From assembly GCA_009778945.1 (NCBI GenBank), contig WRFF01000098.1, positions 1 through 6,639 of the forward strand: a stretch of 6,639 nt of DNA. Reading direction: 5' to 3'. The position numbers and the translations under genes were made by a program. The DNA is from Clostridiales bacterium. Lineage in GTDB: Bacteria; Bacillota; Clostridia; Peptostreptococcales; Anaerovoracaceae. Shown in pieces: positions 1 through 6,334 of this stretch. Under the pieces are notes generated by a model, which was not told the DNA's origin, ran no database searches, and saw only the letters and a program-made list of their open reading frames with translations. Numbering within the stretch: position 1 is the first letter of the stretch; each line of letters begins with the position of its first letter.

Positions 1-49
1 AAAAAGGACCAAAAAAAATCGAGTTTGGACTTTGTGATAGAATTTTCAT

Positions 50-1129
50 ATGAAAACCCACCCAAAGGACTTGTTTGAATATAGTTTCATGGAATTGACG
101 GAATTTCTGGAGGCGCTTGGCGAGAAGCCATTTCGCGCGAAGCAGCTTTACGCGTGGCTTTACGGAAAAGGCGTGACAGACCTCTCGGAGATGATGGATA
201 TCCCCGCCGGCACGCGCGAAAAACTTCTGCGCGCCGCCCGGACGGATGCGCTCGCGCCTGCGGATGCGCTCCGGTCCGAAGACGGCGGCACGAGTAAATT
301 TCTGCTGAAAACGCGGGACGGGCATTTCATCGAAACGGTTTTCATGAAATACAAGAGCCGCAATTCCGTTTGCATCTCGACGCAGGCGGGCTGCCGCATG
401 GGTTGTGTTTTCTGCGCGTCCGGCGCGTCCGGGCTTCGCAGGAACCTGACCGCCGGTGAAATGGCGCTTGAGGTCATCCTCTCCGAACGGCTTGCGCAGG
501 CGCGCGTCAAAAATATCGTGCTCATGGGTATCGGAGAACCGCTTGACAACTATAATGAGGTGAAACGGTTTATCGAAAATTTCACGGACGACCACGGGCG
601 CGATCTATCGCGGCGCGCCATTACGCTTTCCACCTGCGGCATTGTGCCGGGTATCGACCGGCTCGCAGCGGAGCTCTCGCAGGTGAATCTCGCGGTATCC
701 CTCCACGCGCCAAACGACGCGTTGCGCGAGCGGATCATGCCGGTAGCGAGGCGATGGACGCTTGCGGAATTGCTTGCCGCCGTAGAACGGCATTATGAGG
801 CGACGCACCGGAGGCCGACTTTTGAATACGCGCTGATCGAGGGATTTAACGACAGCCCCGCCCAAGCGGCGGAACTTGCGAAATTGCTTCGGGCCCGGAA
901 TTGCTTAGTCAATTTGATTCCGTTGAACGGGGCGGAGGGTTTATCCCCCTATGGGGCAGGGGCCGGCGCCGGAAAACCGATGCGAGGCGCCGGCGAAGAC
1001 GCGGCGCAGCGCTTCCGGGAGATCCTCGGTGCGCATCATGTCCCTGCGACCGTCAGGCGTTCGCTCGGCGCGGACATCGGAGCGGCCTGCGGGCAGCTTC
1101 GTCTCAGACGAGAGGAGGAGGTGTTATGA
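50..1129 (+). CDS. rlmN: RlmN, dual-specificity 23S rRNA/tRNA adenine-C2 methyltransferase (radical SAM)
   Basis: This 359-aa protein is full length for RlmN. The family methylates C2 of A2503 in 23S rRNA and A37 of some tRNAs, using a [4Fe-4S] cluster, SAM and a methylated cysteine. The N-terminal helical domain is visible (GEKPFRAKQLYAWLY, residues 24-38). The radical-SAM CX3CX2C motif is C115, C119, C122. The preceding C108 and the C-terminal C347 (AACGQL) match the cysteines that flank and complete the RlmN active site. MGIGEPLDNY (159-168) is the SAM-binding GEP motif. The start at 50 gives the usual lead-in (KDLFEYSFMELTEFL) and an in-frame stop lies just upstream at 38-40, but no good Shine-Dalgarno precedes it. 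A Gly/Ala-rich stretch at about 301-314 looks longer than usual. The TGA stop overlaps the nth start (ATGA), so the two genes are probably co-translated. The promoter is not visible in the 49 bases upstream. Confidence 0.97.
   Translation: MKTHPKDLFEYSFMELTEFLEALGEKPFRAKQLYAWLYGKGVTDLSEMMDIPAGTREKLLRAARTDALAPADALRSEDGGTSKFLLKTRDGHFIETVFMKYKSRNSVCISTQAGCRMGCVFCASGASGLRRNLTAGEMALEVILSERLAQARVKNIVLMGIGEPLDNYNEVKRFIENFTDDHGRDLSRRAITLSTCGIVPGIDRLAAELSQVNLAVSLHAPNDALRERIMPVARRWTLAELLAAVERHYEATHRRPTFEYALIEGFNDSPAQAAELAKLLRARNCLVNLIPLNGAEGLSPYGAGAGAGKPMRGAGEDAAQRFREILGAHHVPATVRRSLGADIGAACGQLRLRREEEVL
1113..1121 (+). promoter_or_regulatory. Strong ribosome binding site fixing the nth start
   Basis: The purine run AGGAGGAGG lies inside the last codons of rlmN. 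Its first AGGAGG (1113-1118) is 7 bases before the ATG at 1126. It decides the nth start over longer in-frame options that begin inside rlmN (for example at 901). Confidence 0.85.
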
Positions 1130-1764
1130 CGGCACGCTTGCTTACGGACAAAGAGATCACCGAGGCGGTTGATATTCTCTCCCGGCTCTATCCGGGCGCC
1201 GAATGCGCGCTGCATTACGGAAGCGTCTTTCAGCTCCTTGTCTCCGTCGTGCTTTCGGCACAGACGACAGACGTGAGCGTGAACAAAGTCACGCCGGTTT
1301 TCTTTGCGCGCTGGCCGGACGCGGCCGCGCTTGCGGGAGCGGATGTCACGGAAGTATCGGAGACGATCCGCACGATCGGCATGTATCGCCAGAAGGCTTC
1401 AAACGTCGTACGCATGGCGCAGATGCTGCTGGAGGATTTCGGGGGCGAAGTCCCCGGGGATTTTGAAAAACTGCAGACCTTTCCGGGCGTCGGGCGCAAG
1501 ACCGCCAACGTGGTGCTTTCCGTCGGCTTCGGGGAGCAGCGTATCGCGGTCGATACGCATGTCTTTCGCGTCGCAAACCGCATCGGATTCTGCGCGGAGC
1601 CGACGCCGGAAAAGACGGAGTTTGCTTTGACGGAACGGCTTCCGAAGGATCGGCTTTCCGACTCGCACCACTATCTGATCTGGCACGGACGGCGCGTCTG
1701 CCACGCCCGAAAGCCGGATTGCGAAGGCTGCGCCCTGTCCGGGCTCTGCTGTTTCATCCGATAA
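1126..1764 (+). CDS. nth: Endonuclease III, base-excision repair DNA glycosylase/AP lyase
   Basis: This 212-aa protein matches the family's usual length (about 210). Endonuclease III removes oxidised pyrimidines and cleaves the abasic site by beta-elimination. The helix-hairpin-helix loop FPGVGRKTA (119-127) carries the catalytic lysine K125. The catalytic aspartate is D143 in VDTHVFRVANR. The C-terminal [4Fe-4S] cluster motif CX6CX2CX5C is intact (C192, C199, C202, C208). LLVSVVLSAQTTD (37-49) is the conserved N-terminal glycosylase segment. The start at 1126 is chosen because it has a strong AGGAGG, overlaps the rlmN stop as ATGA, and gives the standard N-terminus. The gene ends convergently, with its last 11 bases overlapping the 3' end of the minus-strand pilus operon, and no terminator is visible between them. 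Confidence 0.97.
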   Translation: MTARLLTDKEITEAVDILSRLYPGAECALHYGSVFQLLVSVVLSAQTTDVSVNKVTPVFFARWPDAAALAGADVTEVSETIRTIGMYRQKASNVVRMAQMLLEDFGGEVPGDFEKLQTFPGVGRKTANVVLSVGFGEQRIAVDTHVFRVANRIGFCAEPTPEKTEFALTERLPKDRLSDSHHYLIWHGRRVCHARKPDCEGCALSGLCCFIR

Positions 1765-2260
1765 CATCCCCCGGGTCTTCGGCATCTTCTCCTGTATCGC
1801 CTGTATCATCCGATTCGGCGGGGTCCGGTTCCGTTTCGTCCGTCCGCGCGCGTTCCTCTTCCAGGATGGCGGCTGTCGCTGCGCGCACATCGAGGATTTC
1901 GCCTTCAAAAGTGAAAACCCCGCGGTTCTGCGATTCGTTCAATCCCAACAACGCGCCGCCGGCCATCAGGTTTCCCATGGGTACGGCGATTCGGTAGCGT
2001 ACCTGAGGGCCGTCCCCGGAAGAAGTGAGTTCAAGGCGGACTTCGCGCTCCTCTACTCCGAAGATCTGCGTCAGCCGTGCGCGCAGGCAGTCCGCCTCCG
2101 CTGTAATGTCGCCGCCGCCAAAGGAAGCGTTCCGCTCGAAAGCACGGATCGCGCTTTCCGCGAGTTCCGTGCGCCGGTCGTTCAGACGGTCAAGCGAGGA
2201 TTGCGCAAAGAAGAGCAGCAGGATCGGCAGAATGGCCGCCAATACGATGAACTGTTTCAC
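1754..2260 (-). CDS. Putative minor pilin-like/Tad-associated membrane-anchored protein, 168 aa
   Basis: I do not recognise a named family. The protein opens with a hydrophobic helix (VKQFIVLAAILPILLLFFAQ, residues 1-20). A helical linker follows (about 21-46), then a mixed soluble domain (about 52-133) and an Asp/Glu-rich tail (about 143-166, with DTGDTGED). A single N-terminal anchor with a soluble domain and a place at the end of a Tad operon suggest a minor pilin or an accessory TadE-like protein; this is inference. The GTG start at 2260 is chosen because GGAGG (2267-2271) sits 6 bases upstream and the GTGA overlaps the stop of the preceding gene. The open frame extends upstream to 2476, but that part runs across two other genes. 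The first seven residues match the preceding 50-aa protein (KQFIVL). The 3' end overlaps nth convergently by 11 bases. Confidence 0.75.
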   Translation of the reverse strand: MKQFIVLAAILPILLLFFAQSSLDRLNDRRTELAESAIRAFERNASFGGGDITAEADCLRARLTQIFGVEEREVRLELTSSGDGPQVRYRIAVPMGNLMAGGALLGLNESQNRGVFTFEGEILDVRAATAAILEEERARTDETEPDPAESDDTGDTGEDAEDPGDVIG

Positions 2261-2409
2261 GCGGCGCCTCCACGGTAAGGATGCTGTGCGAGATCGTGCT
2301 GCCAGAGCCGAGACAGGCTCTCCGTCACAGAGTTTTCCGGCCCCGCGATACAGGCGTAAAGAAACAGGCCGAGCGCGATAGTGGCCATCAGTACAATAAA
2401 CTGTTTCAT
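2257..2409 (-). CDS. Small membrane protein, pilin-like, 50 aa
   Basis: This short gene is supported by its context. Its ATG forms an ATGA overlap with the stop of the upstream 61-aa gene, and its TGA forms a GTGA overlap with the next gene. GAGGA (2416-2420) lies 6 bases before the start. The product begins MKQFIVLMATIALGLFLYAC and continues with a short polar part (about 22-50, GPENSVTESLSRLW). It is one membrane helix with a small outward-facing or cytosolic tail. Residues 1-14 align with the 61-aa neighbour (both end in Gly14), and KQFIVL is shared with the 168-aa neighbour. LYAC at 17-20 resembles a lipobox, but Tyr at -2 is outside the usual consensus, so a lipoprotein is only a weak option. 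A pilin-like subunit is inferred from position and shape. Confidence 0.75.
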   Translation of the reverse strand: MKQFIVLMATIALGLFLYACIAGPENSVTESLSRLWQHDLAQHPYRGGAA

Positions 2410-2591
2410 GGCGCGTCCTCGCTTTTTGATGTGCTTTCGGCGGCGGACGGGTCGGCGAACCCCAGCTGCGTCTCAATTTTGGATTTCACCGAATCGGTCA
2501 TGCCTTGCGCCTGGCCTTTGAAGCTGAGGACCATGGCGGCGATGGCAATGCCGAGAATGATGGTGCTGAGCAATACGATCATCGTTTTCAT
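2406..2591 (-). CDS. Small membrane protein, candidate major pilin-like subunit, 61 aa
   Basis: The product is 61 aa with one hydrophobic helix right at the N-terminus (MKTMIVLLSTIILGIAIAAM, 1-20). An amphipathic stretch follows (GMTDSVKSKIETQLG, about 30-44), then a Ser/Glu/Lys-rich tail. Size and shape are like Flp-type pilins. However, it lacks the classical positively charged leader ending in Gly before a helix with Glu5, so processing by a prepilin peptidase is doubtful. It has the best ribosome binding site of the three small genes (AAGGAG at 2600-2605, spacer 8) and follows the largest gap in the operon (51 bases), which fits higher expression of a structural subunit. Its TGA overlaps the start of the next gene as ATGA. 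No specific family is recognised. Alternatives include an accessory membrane protein of the platform. Confidence 0.75.
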   Translation of the reverse strand: MKTMIVLLSTIILGIAIAAMVLSFKGQAQGMTDSVKSKIETQLGFADPSAAESTSKSEDAP

Positions 2592-2642
2592 TTCAAATTC
2601 TCCTTTTCTCTGTTACCCCGGAAGCGAGTAGCCGGCGTTTCC

Positions 2643-3284
2643 TCAGAAAAATAACTGAGACAGCAGTTCCCGCTGTTCCACATAATAGGCAAAATAGACG
2701 AAATTCATAAAGACGACAAGCACGCCGGCGACGACCGGCAGATAGAGCAGGTCGCTGAGGATCTCGTTTGTGCGCATCAGCGCCGTCGTGCGCGCCTCTT
2801 TCAGCGCCGTGCGGTAGGCGGAGAGCGTTTCGATCAGACGCGGCGGCGCGATGCGGTCCCAATCAAGGAGCAGGACCATCAGATCACGTCCCAGGCCGCC
2901 CGCCCCGGCCGCGGCGAATGCTTCTGGGACATCCTGCTCGTGCCCGGTGCGCAGCAGGCGCAGACAGTCGGCGTAAGCGGAGCGCAGCGGGCCGTCCCGC
3001 TGCGCGAACTGTTCGAGAATCCGGTCGGCGCTTTGGCGCGCCGTCTCGGGCGTGTGCGCGTAATTGCGCAGGACGCCGAGCGCTGTATAAAGCTCGCGAT
3101 CGATTTTTTCCTTGTGGCGCCCGGAGGAAATCCGCGCCGGGAGGGAGAGCGCCGCGCTTTTGCCGGGGAATCTCCGGAGCGCGTCCAATCTTATGCGTAG
3201 GCGAAGCGTCGGCGGAAAGAGAATGAGAATCCCGCCGCAGAGCAGGGCGCCGACGAAGATGATAAAAATGGTCTCTGATCGCAT
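2643..3284 (-). CDS. tadC: TadC-like (T2SSF-type) platform membrane protein, short form
   Basis: This 213-aa protein follows a TadB-like gene by 13 bases, the normal TadB-TadC order. TadC proteins form the inner-membrane platform that couples the ATPase to pilin assembly. A membrane helix is at about 4-24 and another at about 176-200 (LLYLPVVAGVLVVFMNFVYF). Between them is a charged helical domain (about 62-172) with the T2SSF-like pattern of helices ending in RLIETLSAYRTALKEARTTA. It is clearly shorter than the usual TadC (about 300 aa) and appears to lack the extra N-terminal membrane helices. It is nevertheless open from a good start (AAGGAG at 3292-3297, spacer 7) to a stop, so it is not obviously truncated. 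The TadC assignment rests on position and on the general layout of the T2SSF domain rather than on a diagnostic motif. Confidence 0.75.
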   Translation of the reverse strand: MRSETIFIIFVGALLCGGILILFPPTLRLRIRLDALRRFPGKSAALSLPARISSGRHKEKIDRELYTALGVLRNYAHTPETARQSADRILEQFAQRDGPLRSAYADCLRLLRTGHEQDVPEAFAAAGAGGLGRDLMVLLLDWDRIAPPRLIETLSAYRTALKEARTTALMRTNEILSDLLYLPVVAGVLVVFMNFVYFAYYVEQRELLSQLFF

Positions 3285-3297
3285 GGAAGGGCTCCTT

Positions 3298-4269
3298 TCA
3301 AAAATCCAGTTTCCGGTTTACCAGTACTTCAAGCAGAATCCGGTTTACCAGGAAAAGGAACAAGCCGATTGAAAAAAGCGAAAACCCGCCGGGCGTAAAA
3401 AACTGGTTGTGCAGGAAACGCGCCGGCGGGATCCCGATCATAAAAACAGCGACGAAGACCGACCCGACATACAAGCCGGGCGTCAGCCACGCCGCCATGC
3501 GCACGGACTCGCCGTTCATGCGCTTGCGTTCTTCGGCAAGCGCGCGCGCCTCCCGCAGCTGCGCGAGGATGTCTTCAATCGCGGCCGTCATATCCGATCC
3601 TGTGACGGCGCCGGTGACGATGACGTTCGCGAGCATCGAACTCCAACTTGTGCCGATTCCGAAGGAAAACCTTTCCGCTTCCCGCCGGATGCGCGCCGGG
3701 TCGCCCGACAAACGCAGCGACGCAAGCAGCGTACGCAAAAGCCCCCCGGTCGTTTTGAGTTCGGGGCAGGCGCGGATGACACGTTCGATCGTCAGGTAGA
3801 TATTGCCTCCGGCAATCAGATAGCCGGTCAAAAATGCGCCCATCAACTTCTCTCCTTCAAAACTTGCCGCCCGGCGGTATCGTTCGAGGCGCATCCGCAG
3901 AAAGAGGTAGGGGAGCCCCGCAAACGCGGCGCCGGTCACAAACGCCGGCAGCGCGGGCAATGTCTTTGCCGAAACGATGAAAACGACAAAGAAGAGGATA
4001 ACGCATCCGATAAGAAAGGCCTGCGCGGAGACGCGGCCGCGCAGGGTGACGGCAAGTACGCTGTCCAGATGGGAGAATAACGTTTTCGCAGCGCTGCCGC
4101 CCGGCGCGCGGCCGGAGGGAAGGCGCCGCATCCCGCGCAAGGCGAAAAGGAGGGCCGCGATACGCCGCCGGAAAAGCAACAGCGCGCCGCCGAGCAGGAT
4201 TAAATAAATGATCGCGGAAACCGCCGCCATCAGCGCATTTGGGTCTGCGAGAGCAAACAGGTCAGCCAT
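3298..4269 (-). CDS. tadB: TadB-like (T2SSF domain) pilus assembly platform protein
   Basis: This 323-aa integral membrane protein has the TadB plan. One N-terminal helix (about 14-33) is followed by a cytosolic stretch, a paired set of helices (about 84-102 and 106-125) and a cytosolic T2SSF domain (about 138-258). Two C-terminal helices follow (about 262-281 and 296-317). Within the T2SSF domain, SSMLANVIVTGAVTGSDMTA (210-229) followed by a charged helix (REARALAEERKRMNGESVRM) is the characteristic pattern. Length is normal for TadB. In Tad systems it pairs with TadC in the cytoplasmic membrane and contacts the CpaF/TadA ATPase. The ATG at 4269 overlaps the end of the ATPase gene by 8 bases and has GGAAGG at 4275-4280 (spacer 5). 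The stop is 13 bases before the TadC-like start. Confidence 0.87.
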   Translation of the reverse strand: MADLFALADPNALMAAVSAIIYLILLGGALLLFRRRIAALLFALRGMRRLPSGRAPGGSAAKTLFSHLDSVLAVTLRGRVSAQAFLIGCVILFFVVFIVSAKTLPALPAFVTGAAFAGLPYLFLRMRLERYRRAASFEGEKLMGAFLTGYLIAGGNIYLTIERVIRACPELKTTGGLLRTLLASLRLSGDPARIRREAERFSFGIGTSWSSMLANVIVTGAVTGSDMTAAIEDILAQLREARALAEERKRMNGESVRMAAWLTPGLYVGSVFVAVFMIGIPPARFLHNQFFTPGGFSLFSIGLFLFLVNRILLEVLVNRKLDF

Positions 4270-5623
4270 AAGCGCCTTCCCTTCCGCTTTCGCCCGCCGC
4301 GTCCTTTATGTCCGCAAGCAGCCGGAGCTGCCGGTCAAATTCAAGAAAGGCCGCATGGTCGTTTTCCTCGCCATGCGCCCGTTTGTCCGGAGCGATGCGG
4401 TAGGTCCATAGCCAGGCGCCTGCGGCGATGTCATAGCGGCAGATCTCCCGTACCGCCCATGCGCCGTTTTCCGCCCGCATCTCATAAATGCCCCACAGCC
4501 GTTTTCCGCCGCCCGGAACCGAGATTAGATGAAACAGATAGTCAAAACTTCCGGCTACGCGCAGCGCCGTCTCCCGCACATCCCCGCCGACGGACCGTAC
4601 GATCTCGACCGCCGCGTCTTCCGGAAACGAGAGGGGATTGCGCGTATGAAAAGTCATCTTCATACGGCCGGTCCCTCTTCGCGCCAGACGGACCGCCGCG
4701 TCGAGCGCAATACCGTCCCGCGCTTCCGCGAGGATGAAATAATCCGCATCGCTTCGCAGCAAATTTTTTGCAATCTGTTTCAAAGGCTCCCCGTCGCAGA
4801 CCAGCTGTACGACCGGCGCGCCCGGCATAAGCCTGTGCAAGGGGATCTCGGGGTCGGTCTCCACCATTACGCCCTCCAGCGAAGGGTCTTCGAGACGCTG
4901 CCAGGTTGAGAGGAAGGTCGTTTTCGCGGAACGGACGCTGCCGCAGAAAACGACATTATAACCGACCCGTACCATCGTATGAAAGAGCGGGATCGCTTCC
5001 TCGGGGATCGTCCCTCGCGCGGCCTGCTCAGCAAAAGTATAGGCGGGAATGGTGTAACGCCGGAAGATGATGGTATCCAACCCATCCTTTGCAAGCCTTC
5101 CTTTGAAGATTGTCACACGGCAGCCGTCGAGCAGATAGATCTCGTGGAAATCACGGTCAAGCCGTTCTTCCGGTGTGAGCAGCAGGAAGGCGCGGATCAA
5201 CTGCGCGCGCCGGTGCTTGCAGATTGTTTGCGGCATCCGCCGCATTTTTCCGTTCGAGAAGAAAAATATCTCATCCCCGATGATTTTGGCGCTGCTCGAC
5301 TCCGCGTAGGCCGGTTTCCACCACTCCGCCATACCGGCCTTCCCCCAAACCGACTCAAAGACGGCTTCTTCCGCGCTTGAAAACCAGGCGGGAATCGCAA
5401 ACCTGTCCCGCAGCCCTTTTTCATCCAATATCTGCGCGATACGCGCCTGATAAACGAAGACGGCGTCCGCGTATCCGATGATGGCGCGTTTCTGCACATC
5501 AAGCGTCGGAACCAATGCGGTGTCCGGCGTCTCTCCGTTGCCGCCGCCGGATGCTCCGCCTGGCGAGAGCCTGGATTCGACGAGACGGCAGATATCTTCG
5601 AACGGGATCAGGGCCGCGCTCAT
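4262..5623 (-). CDS. cpaF: CpaF/TadA-like secretion ATPase with variant Walker A
   Basis: This 453-aa protein is a type II/IV secretion (VirB11/PulE superfamily) ATPase that would power Tad pilus assembly from the cytoplasm. An N-terminal domain occupies about 1-205. The P-loop is GSVRSAKTT (228-236), with A233 where the consensus GxxxxGK[ST] has Gly; K234 and T235 are kept. An Asp-box-like region is VETDPEIPLHRLM (254-266). The Walker B-like strand is DYFILAEARDG (294-304), with E300 in the usual acidic place. The His-box equivalent is MTFHTRNP (323-330, H326), matching the TIHANSP-like motif of the family. The start at 5623 is chosen over an in-frame ATG at 5704 because AAGGAG sits 8 bases upstream and the ATG overlaps the preceding stop as ATGA. 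The C-terminal part (about 395-453) continues beyond the usual core. Family membership is well supported; activity with the altered P-loop is not shown by sequence. Confidence 0.9.
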   Translation of the reverse strand: MSAALIPFEDICRLVESRLSPGGASGGGNGETPDTALVPTLDVQKRAIIGYADAVFVYQARIAQILDEKGLRDRFAIPAWFSSAEEAVFESVWGKAGMAEWWKPAYAESSSAKIIGDEIFFFSNGKMRRMPQTICKHRRAQLIRAFLLLTPEERLDRDFHEIYLLDGCRVTIFKGRLAKDGLDTIIFRRYTIPAYTFAEQAARGTIPEEAIPLFHTMVRVGYNVVFCGSVRSAKTTFLSTWQRLEDPSLEGVMVETDPEIPLHRLMPGAPVVQLVCDGEPLKQIAKNLLRSDADYFILAEARDGIALDAAVRLARRGTGRMKMTFHTRNPLSFPEDAAVEIVRSVGGDVRETALRVAGSFDYLFHLISVPGGGKRLWGIYEMRAENGAWAVREICRYDIAAGAWLWTYRIAPDKRAHGEENDHAAFLEFDRQLRLLADIKDAAGESGREGAYG

Positions 5624-6315
5624 TTTGACGGCTCCTTTCGGACGAGCAGCAGTTTGCCGCGTTCCGTTTCGCACCAGTCCCGGATGGAACGATAGGCAGG
5701 CCATTCACAGCGGATTTCAACGTGGTGGATTTGAGAAGTCGCGTTTGCGCGCGCTTCGTCCGTATCGGTGAAAGCCCGCATTCCCGCCGCTGCGTCGGTC
5801 ACCTCGCGCCCTTCGCTGTCTTTGACATAGGCGACCGGGAAAGAGCCGAAATCCTTTGCGCCGTCTTCCGAATACAAGGTGACGGTATCCCCTCTGCGCA
5901 GCGAACTGCTGCACATTTCAATCCACTCCTGTTTGAGGACGAAGCAGCTTGTCTCCGGTTCCGGGACCGCGTTCGGCGCGCGCAGGCTGCGCATCGAGAT
6001 CTGGCCGCCCCCCCGAATCGGTTCGGCGGCTGTTTTTCCCTCCATCAACTTTGCGTTCTTCGGCGTCAGCGCCTCTTCGATCAGGGCGTTCGGAGGGACG
6101 CGCACCGTGCGAAACAGTTCCGGCGAGAGCGTCTCGCCGGCGGCGATCGGCGCGCGCGCCACGTATACTTCGTCCATCAGCAGCAGAGCCCGCCCCTGCG
6201 CTTCCCAAAAGACGAGCAGCGCGATGGCGAGCAATACGAGCAGTGCGCCGAGCGCGGTTTTCAATTTTGCGTTTTTTTCCGGCATAGAAAATTTGTCTCG
6301 TTTCTCTTTATTCAT
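5620..6315 (-). CDS. cpaB: SAF-domain CpaB/RcpC-like Flp pilus assembly protein
   Basis: The 231-aa product has a short basic cytosolic start and one membrane helix (about 20-37, LGALLVLLAIALLVFWEA). A SAF-like domain follows (about 48-112: VYVARAPIAAGETLSPELFR then VRVPPNALIEEAL). After it comes a CpaB/RcpC-type extracytoplasmic segment (SLRRGDTVTLYSEDG, 138-152). In Tad loci this protein is a membrane-anchored periplasmic or cell-wall-side assembly factor, thought to bind polysaccharide or peptidoglycan. It is first in the operon and its stop overlaps the ATPase start (ATGA). The ATG at 6315 lies only about 12-15 bases downstream of the predicted transcription start and has no recognisable Shine-Dalgarno. 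An in-frame ATG at 6285 (10 residues shorter) would have a longer leader but also no clear ribosome site, so the exact start is uncertain. Confidence 0.85.
   Translation of the reverse strand: MNKEKRDKFSMPEKNAKLKTALGALLVLLAIALLVFWEAQGRALLLMDEVYVARAPIAAGETLSPELFRTVRVPPNALIEEALTPKNAKLMEGKTAAEPIRGGGQISMRSLRAPNAVPEPETSCFVLKQEWIEMCSSSLRRGDTVTLYSEDGAKDFGSFPVAYVKDSEGREVTDAAAGMRAFTDTDEARANATSQIHHVEIRCEWPAYRSIRDWCETERGKLLLVRKEPSK
5632..5637 (-). promoter_or_regulatory. Ribosome binding site setting the ATPase start
   Basis: AAGGAG on the minus strand lies 8 bases before the ATG at 5623, inside the 3' end of the cpaB-like gene. It supports the 453-aa product over a 480-aa version starting at 5704. Confidence 0.8.
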
Positions 6316-6334
6316 GGAATAGAAAATATATCTA

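Noticed and set aside
901..1125. Longer nth starting inside rlmN at 901
   Set aside because: The extra 75 residues are Arg/Gly-rich out-of-frame rlmN sequence. The ATG at 1126 has a strong ribosome site and gives the normal 212-aa length.
1791..1808. Short direct repeat CCTGTATC/CCTGTATC
   Set aside because: It encodes the DTGDTG part of the acidic tail of the 168-aa protein. Two copies of 8-9 bases in coding DNA are not evidence for a CRISPR or mobile element.
2261..2476. N-terminal extension of the 168-aa minus-strand protein back to 2476
   Set aside because: The extension overlaps two coupled small genes in other frames and would put Arg-rich sequence before the membrane helix. The GTG at 2260 has its own GGAGG and a coupled start.
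2592..2642. Possible terminator or attenuator in the 51-base gap before the small pilin-like genes
   Set aside because: Only a weak CCGG/CCGG pairing is possible and no T-run follows. It does not look like an intrinsic terminator, though an RNA processing site cannot be excluded.
3409..4080. Plus-strand open frame (223 codons) opposite the tadB-like gene
   Set aside because: The product is a highly charged, Arg/Gln/Asp-rich sequence without recognisable domains, while the opposite strand encodes a good T2SSF membrane protein.
5624..5704. 480-aa version of the ATPase starting at 5704
   Set aside because: The extra 27 residues overlap the end of the cpaB-like gene out of frame. The ATG at 5623 has AAGGAG at 8 bases and a classical ATGA overlap.
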